A stretch of DNA of 64,000 nt from Carnegiea gigantea (lineage: Eukaryota > Streptophyta > Magnoliopsida > Caryophyllales > Cactaceae), in assembly GCA_029747015.1 (NCBI GenBank), contig JAKOGI010002251.1:1-64000 (forward strand), written 5' to 3'. The notes beneath the pieces were generated by a model. The model made no database searches. It was not told where the DNA came from and saw only the letters and a program-made list of their open reading frames with translations. The position numbers and the translations under genes were made by a program. Shown piece after piece: positions 25,001 to 36,439 of this stretch. Numbering within the stretch: position 1 is the stretch's first letter; the number at the start of each line of letters is the position of its first letter.

Positions 25001-25689
25001 TTTAACGTTGTAACCTTCTGTCCACTAAATGTGAAATTATAAGATCTTGAGATAAGGAGAGAAGTTCTCCCTGCTCACTACACTCAACCAAAATAAAAGT
25101 GTTTAAAACTAGGAAAAGTGATATAAAATTGAGAAATGAGAATTCCAGCGCCAAACCCTCAGACAACTCCACTCACTATACCACACACTCTCCCCAAAAC
25201 ATAACCATATTGCAACTTCATATTCAAGAACAATTTTCTCCTTGATAAGATGGGGAAACATCCCTTAGCCAAATCTATTCTGAGAAAGGCTCCTTAATAT
25301 AGAAAGATAAAGGGAAGAGAAGGAGAGGAAAACATAGCAAAAGTGTGAAAGAAAGTAAGGATAAATTTCTCTCCAAACTTATCATAAGAACCTTGACAAG
25401 GTATCTCAAATAGAGAAAGAAGGGAGATGAGTGTTTAGGCTTGTGAAAGCAGAATTCACAACATCGTAATTTATAGCCTAAGAAACCCTAAAACTCGAAT
25501 TTAAAGTGTCAAATTCTGATGAGCGAAAGAAATTAGAGATTGAAAAGCATGTCAACGTGAACTACAAGTAGCAAAATTGATTAGCTGAAATGATATTCTT
25601 GATTAGTTATGATAAAACTATAAGTTGCAATGTATACTTAGCGAAAATATTTTTAAAAAAAGGAGCAAAAGATGCTTAGAGGATAAAGT
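22031..25689. other. Degenerate transposon-derived DNA, mostly unassigned
   Basis: At about 22225-22296 the plus strand reads TRREKIRQLKAFRDLFAY, which weakly resembles the segment just before the reverse transcriptase in Tat-type elements (LLKEYxDVFAW). That would make it the next piece of the element seen at 12.8-18.7 kb. The rest, to 25.7 kb, has no recognised motif; frames such as 24006-24197 (minus) are short and featureless. Confidence 0.3.
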
Positions 25690-26560
25690 AAAAAAGGAAA
25701 ATCCAAATTACCGAAAGGTCGCCAACTAGTAGAAGATGTCAGCGATCCCCAAAGAAAGGAGTAAAAGTCTATCCCTCAAATTCTCTTTCTACTTCTCATG
25801 GTCTTTAGAAATATATTGGATCCTTCTCCTATGCCCCTCCAGACACTCCCTCTCCTTCCATAGTAATAGAGCATTCTCAGCCTTTTCCTAAGGTAGGGCA
25901 TCAATACGAGTGATGAGGCCATCAACTTCTAGTGCCTTTGCCTGCTCATGCTCTCACTCCTCATGAGTGCAGACGGGGTTATAGAAATCTTTCACATTGT
26001 GCTACAAACTTTGCACACTTGTACTCATCTACTCAGCTATTTTCTTCTAAAAAAGGGATAGAGATCCAATCAGAGTGAACCCCAGGCCCCTCTTACCACG
26101 GAGAGGGCAGGAAGTAGCAGTCTAAGAGGCCTTACGACTAGTTGAGGGTTAGGGTGAGGGTACAAGAGGTATGGGAGGCAACAAAAAATGAGGAGGCAAC
26201 TGAGCCCCTAGGTTTCTGAAGAATTTTGGGATTTAGAATAACCTTGATATGAGAAGTATGGTAGTAACCATCCTTCATAATATGCCATAAGAAAGGAGGC
26301 AAGAATGGAAAGTAATTGACTCCACATGAACATTACGAAACCAACATTTAAAATAATGCCAGCTGTGCACTAAATGCTCTCATTGAGTTAGAGATATTCA
26401 GAGGTATAATCACTCCGAGGAGTATGGCATTGTCAAGGGCTGGCAAGTAATAATCTTCTAGCAAACATTCCCTATGCTCTTGCTCTGGCTCTCTGTTAAA
26501 TTATCCCATAGGGAGCTCCCATCGAACTAGCCCCTTAAGGGGTAAGAAGGAAATGTCACA
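25690..26560 (-). pseudogene. Unidentified minus-strand reading frame with coiled-coil C-terminus (segment X)
   Basis: On the minus strand a broken frame shows a stretch rich in Glu, Ala, Leu, Lys and Arg (EHEQAKALEVDGLITRI, then EKAENALLLWKERECLEGHR, about 25960-25830), with heptad-like spacing and few stops. Upstream frames contain YYLPALDNAILLGVIIPL-like sequence but no family I can name. It recurs in X copy 2 (about 46520-47100), cut by the duplication junction. Similar coiled-coil C-termini occur in transposon-borne PF04195-type proteins such as the one at 40985-43604, but no diagnostic domain was seen, so the link is only a suggestion. Confidence 0.33.
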
Positions 26561-27960
26561 GCTAAAGAAAGAGTCTATAAACTAGCAATCCAAATGGTGC
26601 AACATCTTAACTCAAGAATTCGAGAAGAATCTCTGAGAAACTTTAAGAGAAGAAAGTGGCTAAAACTCCTAGAAACTGGAAACTAGAAAGGAAACTTTGG
26701 AAGTTGCCATATTTATGATGAAAATTCTAGTAGAGTTAATACATATTTATATCAAAAAATTAGAGTAAATAATCTCTCACTTTTCAAGGGAAAAACGCTA
26801 AGAACACTAGATCCGCAATCAAATAAGTTCTCAAAACCAATAAAAGGCGTTATTAACCATAAAGGAAAAATGGTGAAAAGATGGGAAGCCTAGCCACAAG
26901 TGAACAAATTTATTGCTAACACATGGAGGCAAAGATATTAGGGAAACAAATTATTACAACTGACGATAAATCTCTCAAAATATGAAAAAAAATTAGCTAC
27001 GAAATTAATTTGAAAACTATGTTTTAGAATCTATTCAAGCAAAGATTCAAATGACATTTAGGAGATCTCAGGTCCTCAACAGAGGTTGAAACCAACACTG
27101 AGGTAACCCTTAAAGTAGGCATACTTATAAAGAGGTAGATAGGGCCTCAAGAGAAGTTAAAATCAACCATGAGATGCTCTGGACCTGAGGTGACCCCAAG
27201 AGTAGGGATCCTTATGAAGAGGGACATAGGCCAAGTTAAATGACCAAGGTTGAGATCTAGGTAATAATAAATCAACTAAACACCAGCAGGTAAATGATTT
27301 AGGTAGAATCTAAAAGACTAGCCCCTGGATATTAATTCATAAGAAAAGCTCAGTAAACCTAAAGTCATGTATAAACTCTCACCTTTAAGCCTTCGAGTTC
27401 GCTTTAAGGGAATCCCGAGGAAAGCTTCTTGTACATGCCTAACCTTAGCTTGTACTACGAGAAAGGAGTGACTTAGCTTGCAATAAGAGAAAGGAGATGA
27501 TATCTTGATTGTGGCTAAATCGACTATAGAGAGGCAAAGATATTAGAGAAAAAGTGATTAGAAGGAAATCTCATCCCCCTAGGAATGGAGTCTTAATACC
27601 AAATCTCTAACAAATTTCTTCTAAATCACTATATAAGCAACACTATATTAAACATCAATTGGTAAGCAATTAAAGCAAGCCGTGCACTTTTTAATTAGCC
27701 AAAGTCAATTAAGCATTTCTCTCAATTTCCCTCTCTAACTTGGGTATTGAGGCTCTTTAGGGGGAAAACAATGCTTTTCTCCTCATTGAGTTTTCATAGT
27801 TCCTACAATACACATACTCGCACACCAATTCCTACCACTCACAAATAAGAAGGACGTACTCTCTATCATAGGCTGAAATAGAAATGAAAATATAGTCTTG
27901 AATTGAATGAAATCTTCAATCTTCTACATAATATATAAAAATATAATCAAATTACTCTTT
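26561..27960. repeat. Segment X copy 1, non-coding part
   Basis: It matches 47110-51004, allowing for the insertion at 48374-50823. Around 27060-27240 it contains two imperfect tandem copies of an about 90-bp unit (CCTCAA...GAGGT/GAAGTTAAAA...CCTTAT(A/G)AAGAGG). It ends immediately before the LTR at TTACTCTTT, where a purine tract would be expected if X were the 3' end of the same retrotransposon. None is present, so X is more likely the original target DNA. Confidence 0.7.
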
Positions 27961-29934
27961 TGTAAAACCCTGGAAAAATTTCTAAAAATTTATTTAGATT
28001 TGTTTTTATTTGTTTATGAGATGGACCCACTTAGAATGCTTGAGCTCATGAGGTGATTAATTTCTGGGGAATTTAGAGGTGCAGTCTGGGTGCTTGTCAA
28101 GCAGTCTAAGTCAAATAAAACATTTATTTTATCGATCTTCCACACTCAAAAATTTAGAGATTCTTTTTTAAAAAATAAATAAATAAAAAAATCGAAGAAG
28201 AAAAGGGGGGGACCCTATCCTTTATATTCTTCTCTTCCCCTCACCTTAACTCACAAGAAACCCTCAAAAGCACACACTCTCTCTTTTTCTCTACTCTCCA
28301 TCATAGCCCCCACGCATGACAATCTCTCTCTTACACGCTAGCAGCCACCCCTTGGCCACATTGCTAGCAGCTGCCGGCCACCTATCCATTTTTGTCTGAC
28401 TCTCTTAGTAGGGCCTCATTTTTTCTCTCACTCCCTTGGCAAATTTAGCTAGGGTTTGTGGAAAATCCTAGTCCAAGCATCTTCTCATTAGTGAATTCAT
28501 TGCAAATTACAAATTGTTGGTCAAAAATCTGAGTATCTTGATGTTTTCCTCAATTTTCTAAATTTGTATACGTGGTTAAAGTGCTAAAAACAATCCCAAC
28601 TGCCTCCTTTTCCGTTACAATCTTCTTTCAAGGCAAAGATTAATTCTTCCTCGTGGCTTGGATTAGTTTAATAGTTGGGATTAGTGAGTTAATGGGAAGG
28701 ATGCTGTATGCATGTATTATAAAGGGTTCAGGTTGGGATTGATTGAATTTAGGACTAAAAAAGTTGCAAATTACTAATTTCGGTGCGAGCAGAACATAGA
28801 CTGACTTCATTGAATTACTGGCAATTATAAGCCTTTCCAAAAAACATGAAAAAATTATGGATTATAGATCTATGTGTCTTCTGACTGTGAAATTTAGATC
28901 TTACAAATCGGAGTTAAAATTAGAGAGTTATGTCCAAAATATGAAGACTACACAATCCTGATCCGTACTGGGACAGTTTTGGATTTTGGGTAGGATCAAC
29001 TCCATCAGGTCCATAATCTATTAGTGGCCCTAGAAAGATGTAGTTCATGTATTGGCCTTTCTTGAATGGGCTGAATCTCTAAAATCTGACGTCGAGAGTA
29101 GAAGTTATAGCCCCTGAAAGCCCATCATATAATCTAACTGTGGTCTGGGTAGTTTGCAACAGGACTAAGTGTGTTGTCATTATTCTAGGAGTACCCAAAA
29201 AATAGTGTTACCTACTAGTTAGGCATAAAAATGGAATTTAGGAAATTAATAGGCTATAATTTATCGTGCAAAAGGTCGGGCTAAGAATTAAGACTAATAG
29301 AAGCTACTTTGGAAATTTATACAGGCCCAAGTTAGAACTCCTAGCTCAAGCTTAGGTGTCCCTCTCAAACAGGTAGCGATCATGCCCTAGCCCCCTTAAA
29401 GATCCCCTTGAAAATGTTCTTTGTGGATGAAGAATGAAACTGATTCGAGTTGATGTTTGGGGAATTTTTTTTCCTCGGTAAAGTGGTGATGGGATTTCTG
29501 ATTATAACTGAAGCTACTGTGAACTCTGCGAATTTCATATATGTATCTTTTAATGTTTTGTTGTGGACAAATCTTGAAATGATTTTGGACGATATTGGGC
29601 CGGGATGGGTTACGGCCCGGTTGAACCCCGACCTTTAAGTGTAAGAACAAGTGAATGATTAGGCGAGACTAGGGAGGTTTGCTCCCATTTGTAAGAAGGC
29701 CTGATAGCCTTCCCCAAGTAAATTCCATGCATGGTTGGCGGCCACGTGCCACCTTGTGGGTGGACGTGGGACACGTTAGAGGTAACCGTCCAAATTCATT
29801 AATGGGCTTTCACATGATACTCAGCCTTATATTTCATAACAGGGTATACAACATTAAAACCCCATTAGATTTTCCACCACCACGTAGGATAAATATTACT
29901 AAATAAAAGGAATTAGAAATTTGGGTGTGTTACA
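27961..29934 (+). repeat. Family C gypsy LTR (LTR1)
   Basis: It starts TGTAAAACCC and ends GTGTGTTACA. It aligns along its length with LTR2 (51005-52082 plus 59282-60655) except for an about 470-bp segment present in LTR2 (about 60041-60511) and missing here at 29793, between shared ATT bases. A PBS follows three bases later. Short frames in it (28640-28840 and 29396-29650 minus) recur in LTR2 simply because the LTRs are copies. Confidence 0.88.
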
Positions 29935-29937
29935 AAG

Positions 29938-29949
29938 TGGTATCATAGC
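29938..29949 (+). other. Primer-binding site, initiator Met-tRNA
   Basis: TGGTATCATAGC has one mismatch to the common plant PBS TGGTATCAGAGC and lies three bases after the LTR end. It marks LTR1 as a 5' LTR and the start of minus-strand DNA synthesis. Confidence 0.88.
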
Positions 29950-30125
29950 TTAGGTTGACTGACCTGAGGGCTCGCCTAAAAAAGTATTATTCAGAGTAAA
30001 AGTTAAAAAACCTATAGACTTAACGACTACATAGAGTGTGAGTGTAGGACGGGAGAAAGGGGCATGCATGCTTCAACATAATTATATTATCGTATGTCTC
30101 TTTTTTGGGATTATTGGTGCATAGG

Positions 30126-30914
30126 ATGAACAACACTCAGCATTATCGCCGCCTGGGACATAAGTGTTTCCACTAGAAGGTAAAAAAGAAACTTAAGGAT
30201 GACATAGCTGCCCATTTTATATGGATTCGAGATATCATACATAGGTCTCTAGAGCAAGTGTCAAACAGCTACCTGAGATTTGGGGAAACCCAAGACTTGT
30301 TTTTCCTTTTAACCCTTAGGGGGGACCCGCGGTGGCACTATCGAATGAATGAGTTATGCCCTAAGAACGGAGTCCCAAAGTACATGAGGATATATTATTC
30401 ATGTGATTGGGAGTCTATTGAGATGGACCTATCAAAACTAGTTGAACATTTACATGATTGGGGCCCCCACGATAATCCTTCTGCATCTATAACCCATGAT
30501 GAGACCCCGCCACCCCCAGTTGAGGATGATGCTAATAGTTCTGCCTTTTATGAGGAAGAGTCTGTAGGGGAAAATGAAGCCATAGAGGAAGAGAACCCAG
30601 AAGAAGAAACCATAGAAGAGGAAGACCCCAAGGAAGAACCTGTAGAAGAGGGAAATCCTAAGGAGGAAACTATGGAAGAGGAAGACCCTAAGGAAAACCC
30701 TATAAAAGAGGAAGATCCTAAGAGGATCCTATAGAGGAAGGACCTGAGGAAGAACCTATAGAGGAGGGTGACCTTGGGAAACAGTGGGAGATGGGGTGAA
30801 GACCTCAAAGAAGTAGCCCTAGATCAAGGATCGAAGGAGATGGCAATAGAAAAACCTGACATGAAGGAAGTACTTGAAGCTGAAGTTGAACCCAAACTTG
30901 AAGTTGCTCACTAG
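30126..30914 (+). pseudogene. Pre-gag acidic-repeat reading frame, family C copy 1
   Basis: Between the PBS and gag lies a frame with a conserved first part (YLRFGETQDLFF, WHYRMNELCPKNG, MRIYYSCDWESIEMDLSKL) and then a Glu-rich tandem region of about 11-residue units of the type EE-EDPKEE-P/TVEE, about 30540-30770. The longest open piece is 158 codons (30258-30734). The same arrangement recurs at 60845-61650. Standard Ty3/gypsy elements have only an untranslated leader here, so this may be an extra ORF or an N-terminal extension of gag. The function is unknown. Stops and frameshifts before and after the open piece show that it is broken. Confidence 0.55.
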
Positions 30915-31515
30915 AACTGAGGAAGGTGTGGTAGGATGTGTTAGGGTACCTACCCATTAGATGCTCCTGGGCAGCAGATGTTATATGATGGTTTAAAGTT
31001 AAAGATATTGGGCTTTGAAGATTGTATGGTACTTTTCTTTCTTTTGGTAGCAAAGTATGAACTCAGAAATTTATCGAGTTACTTATATACTGATAGTTGT
31101 GGTGTGTGAAACAGTTATCATTTTTAATCTATGCATTGAAATTTGCATTCATTGAGCTTACATGGATACAACTGCTTACTTATGATTAATTGAGAACTAT
31201 GTGTTCGATTTATGGAGGAATACTGCTAATGTTAATGAGATGTGTACGAAACATGTGGTGGTGTGCTACCATAACCTAATCACATAAGTGCAACGCCAAT
31301 TGGCTACATGAACATAGTAAATGAATGCCATTGTGAACAATAGTGCATAACTACTTGATGATAGTAATGTTAAATAGGATGTGTTACTAAAATGTTGTAA
31401 AAGACATATCGTGAACTATTAAGGTTGTAAATAAACTCAACTTATTTCCCTAACCAGAATATCGAGAAATAACGGCAAGTCTCAAATAGGACCCCATCCC
31501 ACTCAAAGGCCACAT
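30915..31515. other. Non-coding leader between pre-gag frame and gag
   Basis: It is AT-rich and conserved in copy 2 (about 61650-62242), with no coding pattern seen. Confidence 0.5.
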
Positions 31516-32690
31516 ATGAACCTGGAGAACCCCATGGCTAGCCTGAGGGAACGATTGGAAGCCTTTTAACCTAGGATTGGGAATGGGCCTTCTAGTCATG
31601 TGGATCAGACTAACCTGCCTACTGAGACAGACCTCATCAACCCCCCACTGTTAGAGTTGCTGCAGAAGCTAGGAGAATAAATACAGTAGTAAAACGAGCA
31701 CCTATAGAATATAGTGGCGGTCAAGGACAGGAAGATGGAAGATGACACCTCGTGCATGTTCAAGAGATTTGCCAGCTATGATCCACCAGTGTACGGTGGC
31801 ACTCTTAACCCCAAAACTTTCAAAGACTGGATTCGGGGCATGGAGAAGTTATTTTATACTCTCCAATGCCTTCAAGAATGGAGAGTGGGGTTCGCAATAT
31901 TCTACCTTAAGGATGAGGCAGACCTTTGGTGGGCTACAGTAAGAGAGAGATAATATGAGCCTAGGTTTGACTGGAAGATGTTTAAGAAGCTGATTAAGAA
32001 TTGGTTCTACCCGATGTCCCTTTTAAAAGCGACGGGAAATGAATTCATGCAGCTATAACAAGGAAGAATAAGTGCATTAGAATATGCTTCCAAGTTCATA
32101 GAGCTCTCTCGTTTTGCCCCTCCCTTTGTAGCTGACAAGAAGCTAAAAATGAATGCTTTGAGGTAGGGCTCAACCCAAACCTCAAGGAAAGGATGTCAGT
32201 GCATCAGTATGTCCCTTATGAGGATTGGTTCGACACTATTGTGAATATGGAGAGAGCAATGAAGGAGAAAAATGAGTATTACAACGAGCAGCGAGGGAGC
32301 TAGTGGAAAGGCGACCAACAAGAAAATTTTCACTCTCAGAACCAGTACAAGCGACCTCTAGGGAACTACCACAACAACACCACGAGTGGGGGGCAGCACA
32401 ACAACAATTGGTCGAGAATGATGTGCAATGGTTACAGGAAGCTAAGATACTATGCACGTGAGTGTCACACTAATAAGAGATGCTACCACCATAGGAGTCC
32501 TCAGCATTAGGTGAGGGATTGCCTATACATACCCCCTCCTACCAATCAGGGCCCTGGGGGATAACAGCTGCAATAGTATTACTGAAACAAGGATGGACAG
32601 GCAGCAAACTCGAACCATCAAGCCTAAGCTCCATAGCAGAACCAACCAATACCTCCTAGTCAACCACCTCGACACACTGGGGTTAGAGTC
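31516..32690 (+). pseudogene. Ty3/gypsy gag, family C copy 1
   Basis: The retrotransposon gag domain is clear at 31714-31953: FASYDPPVYGG, DWIRGMEKLFYTL and FYLKDEADLWW. It continues as LIKNWFYP and EFMQL...EYASKFIELSRFAP, with several stops. The zinc-knuckle zone (about 32425-32520) reads CNGYRKLRYYAREC and then CYHHRSPQH-stop-VRDC. In the first knuckle the second Cys is lost, and a Tyr sits where the metal-binding His belongs; the Tyr is also present in copy 2. The start is taken at 31516, where MNLENPMASLRERLEAF begins as in copy 2 (62243). In an intact element this is the particle protein that packages RNA. Multiple stops make it a pseudogene. Confidence 0.78.
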
Positions 32691-32693
32691 TAC

Positions 32694-33010
32694 GTGATGC
32701 GAAGGGAAGAGGTTGAGGATGCTCTCAATGTAGTGACAGGCACTTTCTCTATCAAAACTCAACATGTCGATGTCTTATTTGATTCTTATGCTACACCTTC
32801 TTTTATTTCCATCAAGCTGGTTGAGACTTTAGGGTTAGTTCCAACACTTAAATCCCCTCTACGATCTATGGCTCTTCTTGATGGGAAGACCGTGAGATGT
32901 GATGGCCTTGTGTTCTTGGCAGACTTATACAAATTTGAGCTGACCGATTTCGGCGCAATTTTTAGAATAAAATAGCTAGGGAGTATTAAGCTCAAATAAA
33001 CTATCCTAAA
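32694..33010 (+). pseudogene. Ty3/gypsy aspartic protease, family C copy 1
   Basis: A 93-codon open frame reads GTFSIKTQHVDVLFDSYATP, then SFISIKLVETLGLVP and VFLADLYKFELTDF. This matches the gypsy protease pattern VLFDSGATHSFIS. The catalytic D-S-G is D-S-Y here and D-S-R in copy 2, so both are inactive at the same residue. Compared with copy 2, an in-frame deletion of about 33 bp removed the ELSKDFPIQMPD segment. The usual GMDWL motif is degraded to R-I-K-stop. Confidence 0.78.
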
Positions 33011-33119
33011 TAGGGAATCACCCTAAGGGGGGCCAAGGGAGAGAAAGTAGTTGATAAGCGGAAGGTTCTGAAGTGTGGGGCGAGGCTTATCACCGCAATA
33101 GAAGCCCGAAAGAGGCTAG

Positions 33120-33700
33120 AATGAGGTTGCAAGGGATTCTTGTGTAATATGGTAGACATTGAAACCTCTAAGCCATCCCTTAAGGATATTCCAGTGGTTT
33201 AGGAGTTTCCTAATTTCTTTCCTAAGGAAATCCCCGACATGCCACCCCCTAGGGAGGTGGAATTTCGCATTCACTTAATGCCAGGAGCAACCCCTATCAC
33301 CAAGACCTCTTATTAGATGGCATCAACAAAACTCAACAAACTAAAGGCTCAGCTTGATGAATTGTTAAAAAAGGGATTATATCCAGCCCAGCACGTCCCT
33401 ATAAGGAGCCTCAGTGCTTTTTGTGAAAAGGAAGGATGGGACTCGGAGGTTATACAAAAATTGCAAAGAGCTTAACACGATAACCGTCAAGAACTGATAC
33501 CCTTTACCTCAGATAGATGTCCTTTTCACTAGTTTAAGGGCATAAAACCTTTTTCCAAAATAGACCGACCATCAACTCCATATCAAGGAGGAGGACATGC
33601 CAAAGATTGCCTTCCGCACTTAATACGGACATTTTAAGTATGTGATGATGCCTTCTGGGCTTACTAATGCCCCAGCTGCATTTATGAACCTTATGAATAG
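33120..33700 (+). pseudogene. Ty3/gypsy reverse transcriptase, family C copy 1, 5' part
   Basis: Across two or three frames one reads EIPDMPPPREVEFRIHLMPG (33229 onward), KLNKLKAQLDELLKKGLYP and finally [18 protein letters not shown] (about 33640-33696). These are the RT fingers-palm motifs that precede the catalytic FVDD block. The frame is cut at 33700 by element D1 and resumes at 38734 with the catalytic region. Frameshifts occur around 33420-33600. Confidence 0.78.
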
Positions 33701-34985
33701 TGATACGCATCTCGCAGGGCATTATATACAACCTTGTTCATCAAATCCCTTTGGGGTGACTTTATTTCAAATCTAAGTTTGGCAAGATCTTTTTTCTTCT
33801 CCATTGTTTGAATTTTATGATAAAAGGCACTTTATGGAGTTTTACTTGAACTTCAAAACGTCATTTTTAAAAGACCTTTTTTTTTGGGGGGAGCAAGCAT
33901 GATGTGCCCACGGAGGATCATGATGATGGGCAAGCCCAAGGTTAGCCCAAATTCAAGGATGTCCAAAAGGTTCTTAACCTTGTGAGAAACCAACTTGAAG
34001 CCCAAGAGGATTACTTTCCGATTTTGCCCAGCACAAGTGCCGCATTTCTGACGTTGGTTGCCTAACTTAATGTCACATTGGGCCTTTCTTTTTGCTTTGG
34101 TCTTTTAGTTCTAGAAATACGCTTTCCAATAAGCCATGAATCAAGTCATTTGGACTTCATTTGCCCACTCAAATCAGCCTTCAAAACCCAGCTATCAAAA
34201 CTGCAAGTTTTCAGTTACAGTTCTGGCAGCTTGGATTGTTTGGCCCATATCTTTCGATCGGTAGGTTCAAATCCAATTAAACTTGATCCATTGGAAACTA
34301 TACTTCTTAAGATTTTGAGGGATATCTTATTTGTCCAATTTGGAGTAGTATCCACGGAGTTATGGCTCAGAGAAGTTGACCCTACTGCAGATTGTAACGA
34401 CTGCATTTCATTTGTGTGATTAAAGCATTAAGTGTGTGTTTATTCCTCTCCAACGACTCCCTTGCTTAATTTGCAGCATTTCCAGATACTCTAGCACCTT
34501 TGTGGAATATTTAGGATGTTACACATTCAAGGGAGGGAGTTTTAATGGCTTAGATTCTTGAAGAGTCAATGTCTTAATTGCTTTGTTTTAATTCCTTGCT
34601 TTTTGCTTTCCTAGTGTCTAGATACATTGTAATTCACTTGTTAGCTGGATTTTAGAGTCTTGTTTTCCCTATAAAAGGCCATGGATGTGTACTATGGTGA
34701 TGAATCAAGGAAGTTGTGTGAATTATCATCACAGGTTGAGTGCTATCTCCCTTTTGTGCATATCTCTCTCTTACATAGATTGGTGTTCAAGAGGCTTTCT
34801 TGGTCTTTAGAGTGGTGATATATGTATCTCTCAAGATCAGAAAGTTAAGTTCTAAGAATCTTGGTGGTGATTTCTATATCTAAGATACTTAGTTTATTCT
34901 CCTACATTGTTGAATGCAATCGCTTGTTTTCGTTCATATGATCATTTCTTTGTCCATCATTCTTTGAGGACATAGACGTGCATCA
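33701..34985 (+). repeat. D1 5' LTR
   Basis: It starts TGATACGCATCTCG and ends GACGTGCATCA, followed two bases later by a PBS. It aligns end to end with 37423-38726. A frame of 113 codons inside it (34078-34419) recurs in the 3' LTR but is a by-product of LTR duplication. Confidence 0.92.
34670..34677 (+). promoter_or_regulatory. TATA box in D1 5' LTR
   Basis: TATAAAAG, in a pyrimidine-rich context, is conserved in the 3' LTR at 38391-38398. Transcription of the retroelement would start roughly 30 bp downstream. Confidence 0.65.
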
Positions 34986-34987
34986 TT

Positions 34988-34999
34988 TGGTGTCAGAGC
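34988..34999 (+). other. D1 primer-binding site
   Basis: TGGTGTCAGAGC begins two bases after the LTR and has one mismatch to the Met-tRNA PBS consensus TGGTATCAGAGC. Confidence 0.88.
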
Positions 35000-35258
35000 C
35001 TAGGTTACTCTCTTGGCCTCAACTTCCCAAGACAATCCCAAACACATTCCATGCCCAAAACACTAAAACCTATGAAACCGCACAAAGTCGACGTTGCCTG
35101 GCAGAGTATTAGCACGGCTGCCCCGTGCCCCTGAGCACGTCCGTGCCACCTTGTTCTTCACAGTTTTGCTTTAACAGCAAATTAGCACGGCCTACCCGTG
35201 TCATACAGCATGACCGTGCCCCCCTCCTTATAGCATATTTTTGCGAAAATCCACCACT
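35000..35258 (+). other. D1 untranslated leader
   Basis: Lies between PBS and gag. It carries two copies of an AGCACGG(C)...CCGTG(C/T) motif around 35110-35220. No coding signal was seen. Confidence 0.5.
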
Positions 35259-36250
35259 ATGTCTTCAAGCATGCCATTAGAAGAGAGGTTGGAGCAGGCT
35301 TTGAAGCTAAGCGCTGAAAAGGATGCCCAACTAGAGTACTTGAGGAAGCAATTAGACCAAGCAATGAGGACAAACCAAAGAGAAGTTTTAAGCACCCCCA
35401 CGGGTAGTGCTCATGAGCCTTCTGAGGAGGAAGTGGAGAGTTACCATGACCCCAGCGAAGAAGAAGAAGAAAGGAGGCTAAGAAGAAGAAACGAGGTAGA
35501 TAACAAACTATGGATTTTCGTGCCGAAATTCCGGAGTTTGAAGGACACCTCGATCCCGATGATTTCTTGGACTGGCTAAACACGGTGGAAAGAGTGTTCG
35601 AATTCAAGGAGGTGCCATATGACAAGAAGGTCAAAGTTGTGGCCTTAAAACTACGTAAGTATGCTTCCATTTGGTGGAGTAATGTTGAGGCTAAAAGAGT
35701 TAGAAAAGGGAAGGGTAAGGTGAGAAGTTGGAGGAAAATAAAAGAAAAGCTAAAAGCTAAATTTCTACCATCCCATTACCTTCCAAACAATTACACTAAA
35801 CTCCATAATCTTAGGTAAGAGTCTAAAAGTGTGGAGGAGTATACTCGGGAGTTTGAGAGACTTGTTATAGTTTGTGATTTACGGGAGAATGAACACCAAA
35901 TCGTTATTCGATATTTTGTAGTGTTGAATGAATCTATAAGGAATGTTGTAGAGTTACAACATTATACCACCCTTGACGAAGTTTGTTCTCTTACCCACAA
36001 AGTTGAACTCCAAAAGAAAAATAAACTTTGTGGAGAACCCCTAAACCCTTTGAACCGAAGTTTCCCTTTCAACAAGGGAAGCAACCTACCACCTCTTAAA
36101 CCTCAAAATACCATCCCAGTTTCTTCTAGCCACAATCAAATGACCCAAAACTCCCTCAAAATCCAGTCGAAAGGCGGCGATGTTTCAAATGCCAAGGGTT
36201 TGGACATATACCTCGGAGTGTCCCAATTGAAAGGTTATCACCTTGGTTGA
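35259..36250 (+). pseudogene. D1 gag
   Basis: The ATG at 35259 opens MSSSMPLEERLEQALKLS, followed by a coiled coil and an acidic-basic linker (SEEEVESYHDPSEEEEER). A frameshift near 35510 leads into the gag core: HLDPDDFLDWLNTVERVFEF, KKVKVVALKLRKYASIWW, FLPSHYLPNNYTKLHNL, a stop, then VEEYTREFERL. The zinc knuckle (36180-36230) reads CFKCQGFGHIP, after which a one-base deletion destroys the last Cys. The layout is the same as D2 gag (53529-54597), so D1 and D2 belong to related lineages although their LTRs differ. Confidence 0.84.
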
Positions 36251-36439
36251 ACATGAAACCATGGAGGAAGAAGGTAGAGAAGAGGAGGTTGAAAATGAGA
36301 TAGAAGGAATGGAGGGTGTGTGGAAGGAGCGGATGAAGGAGAATTGCTTGTACTTAGGAGGACCTTAATTGGCCATAAGGATGCAAACTATTCAATGTAA
36401 AGGGAGAACATTTTCCATACACGGTATACCATCAATGAC

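Noticed and set aside
34078..34419. 113-codon frame that is conserved at 37795-38130
   Set aside because: Both copies lie in the two LTRs of D1; the conservation follows from LTR duplication and there is no known protein domain.
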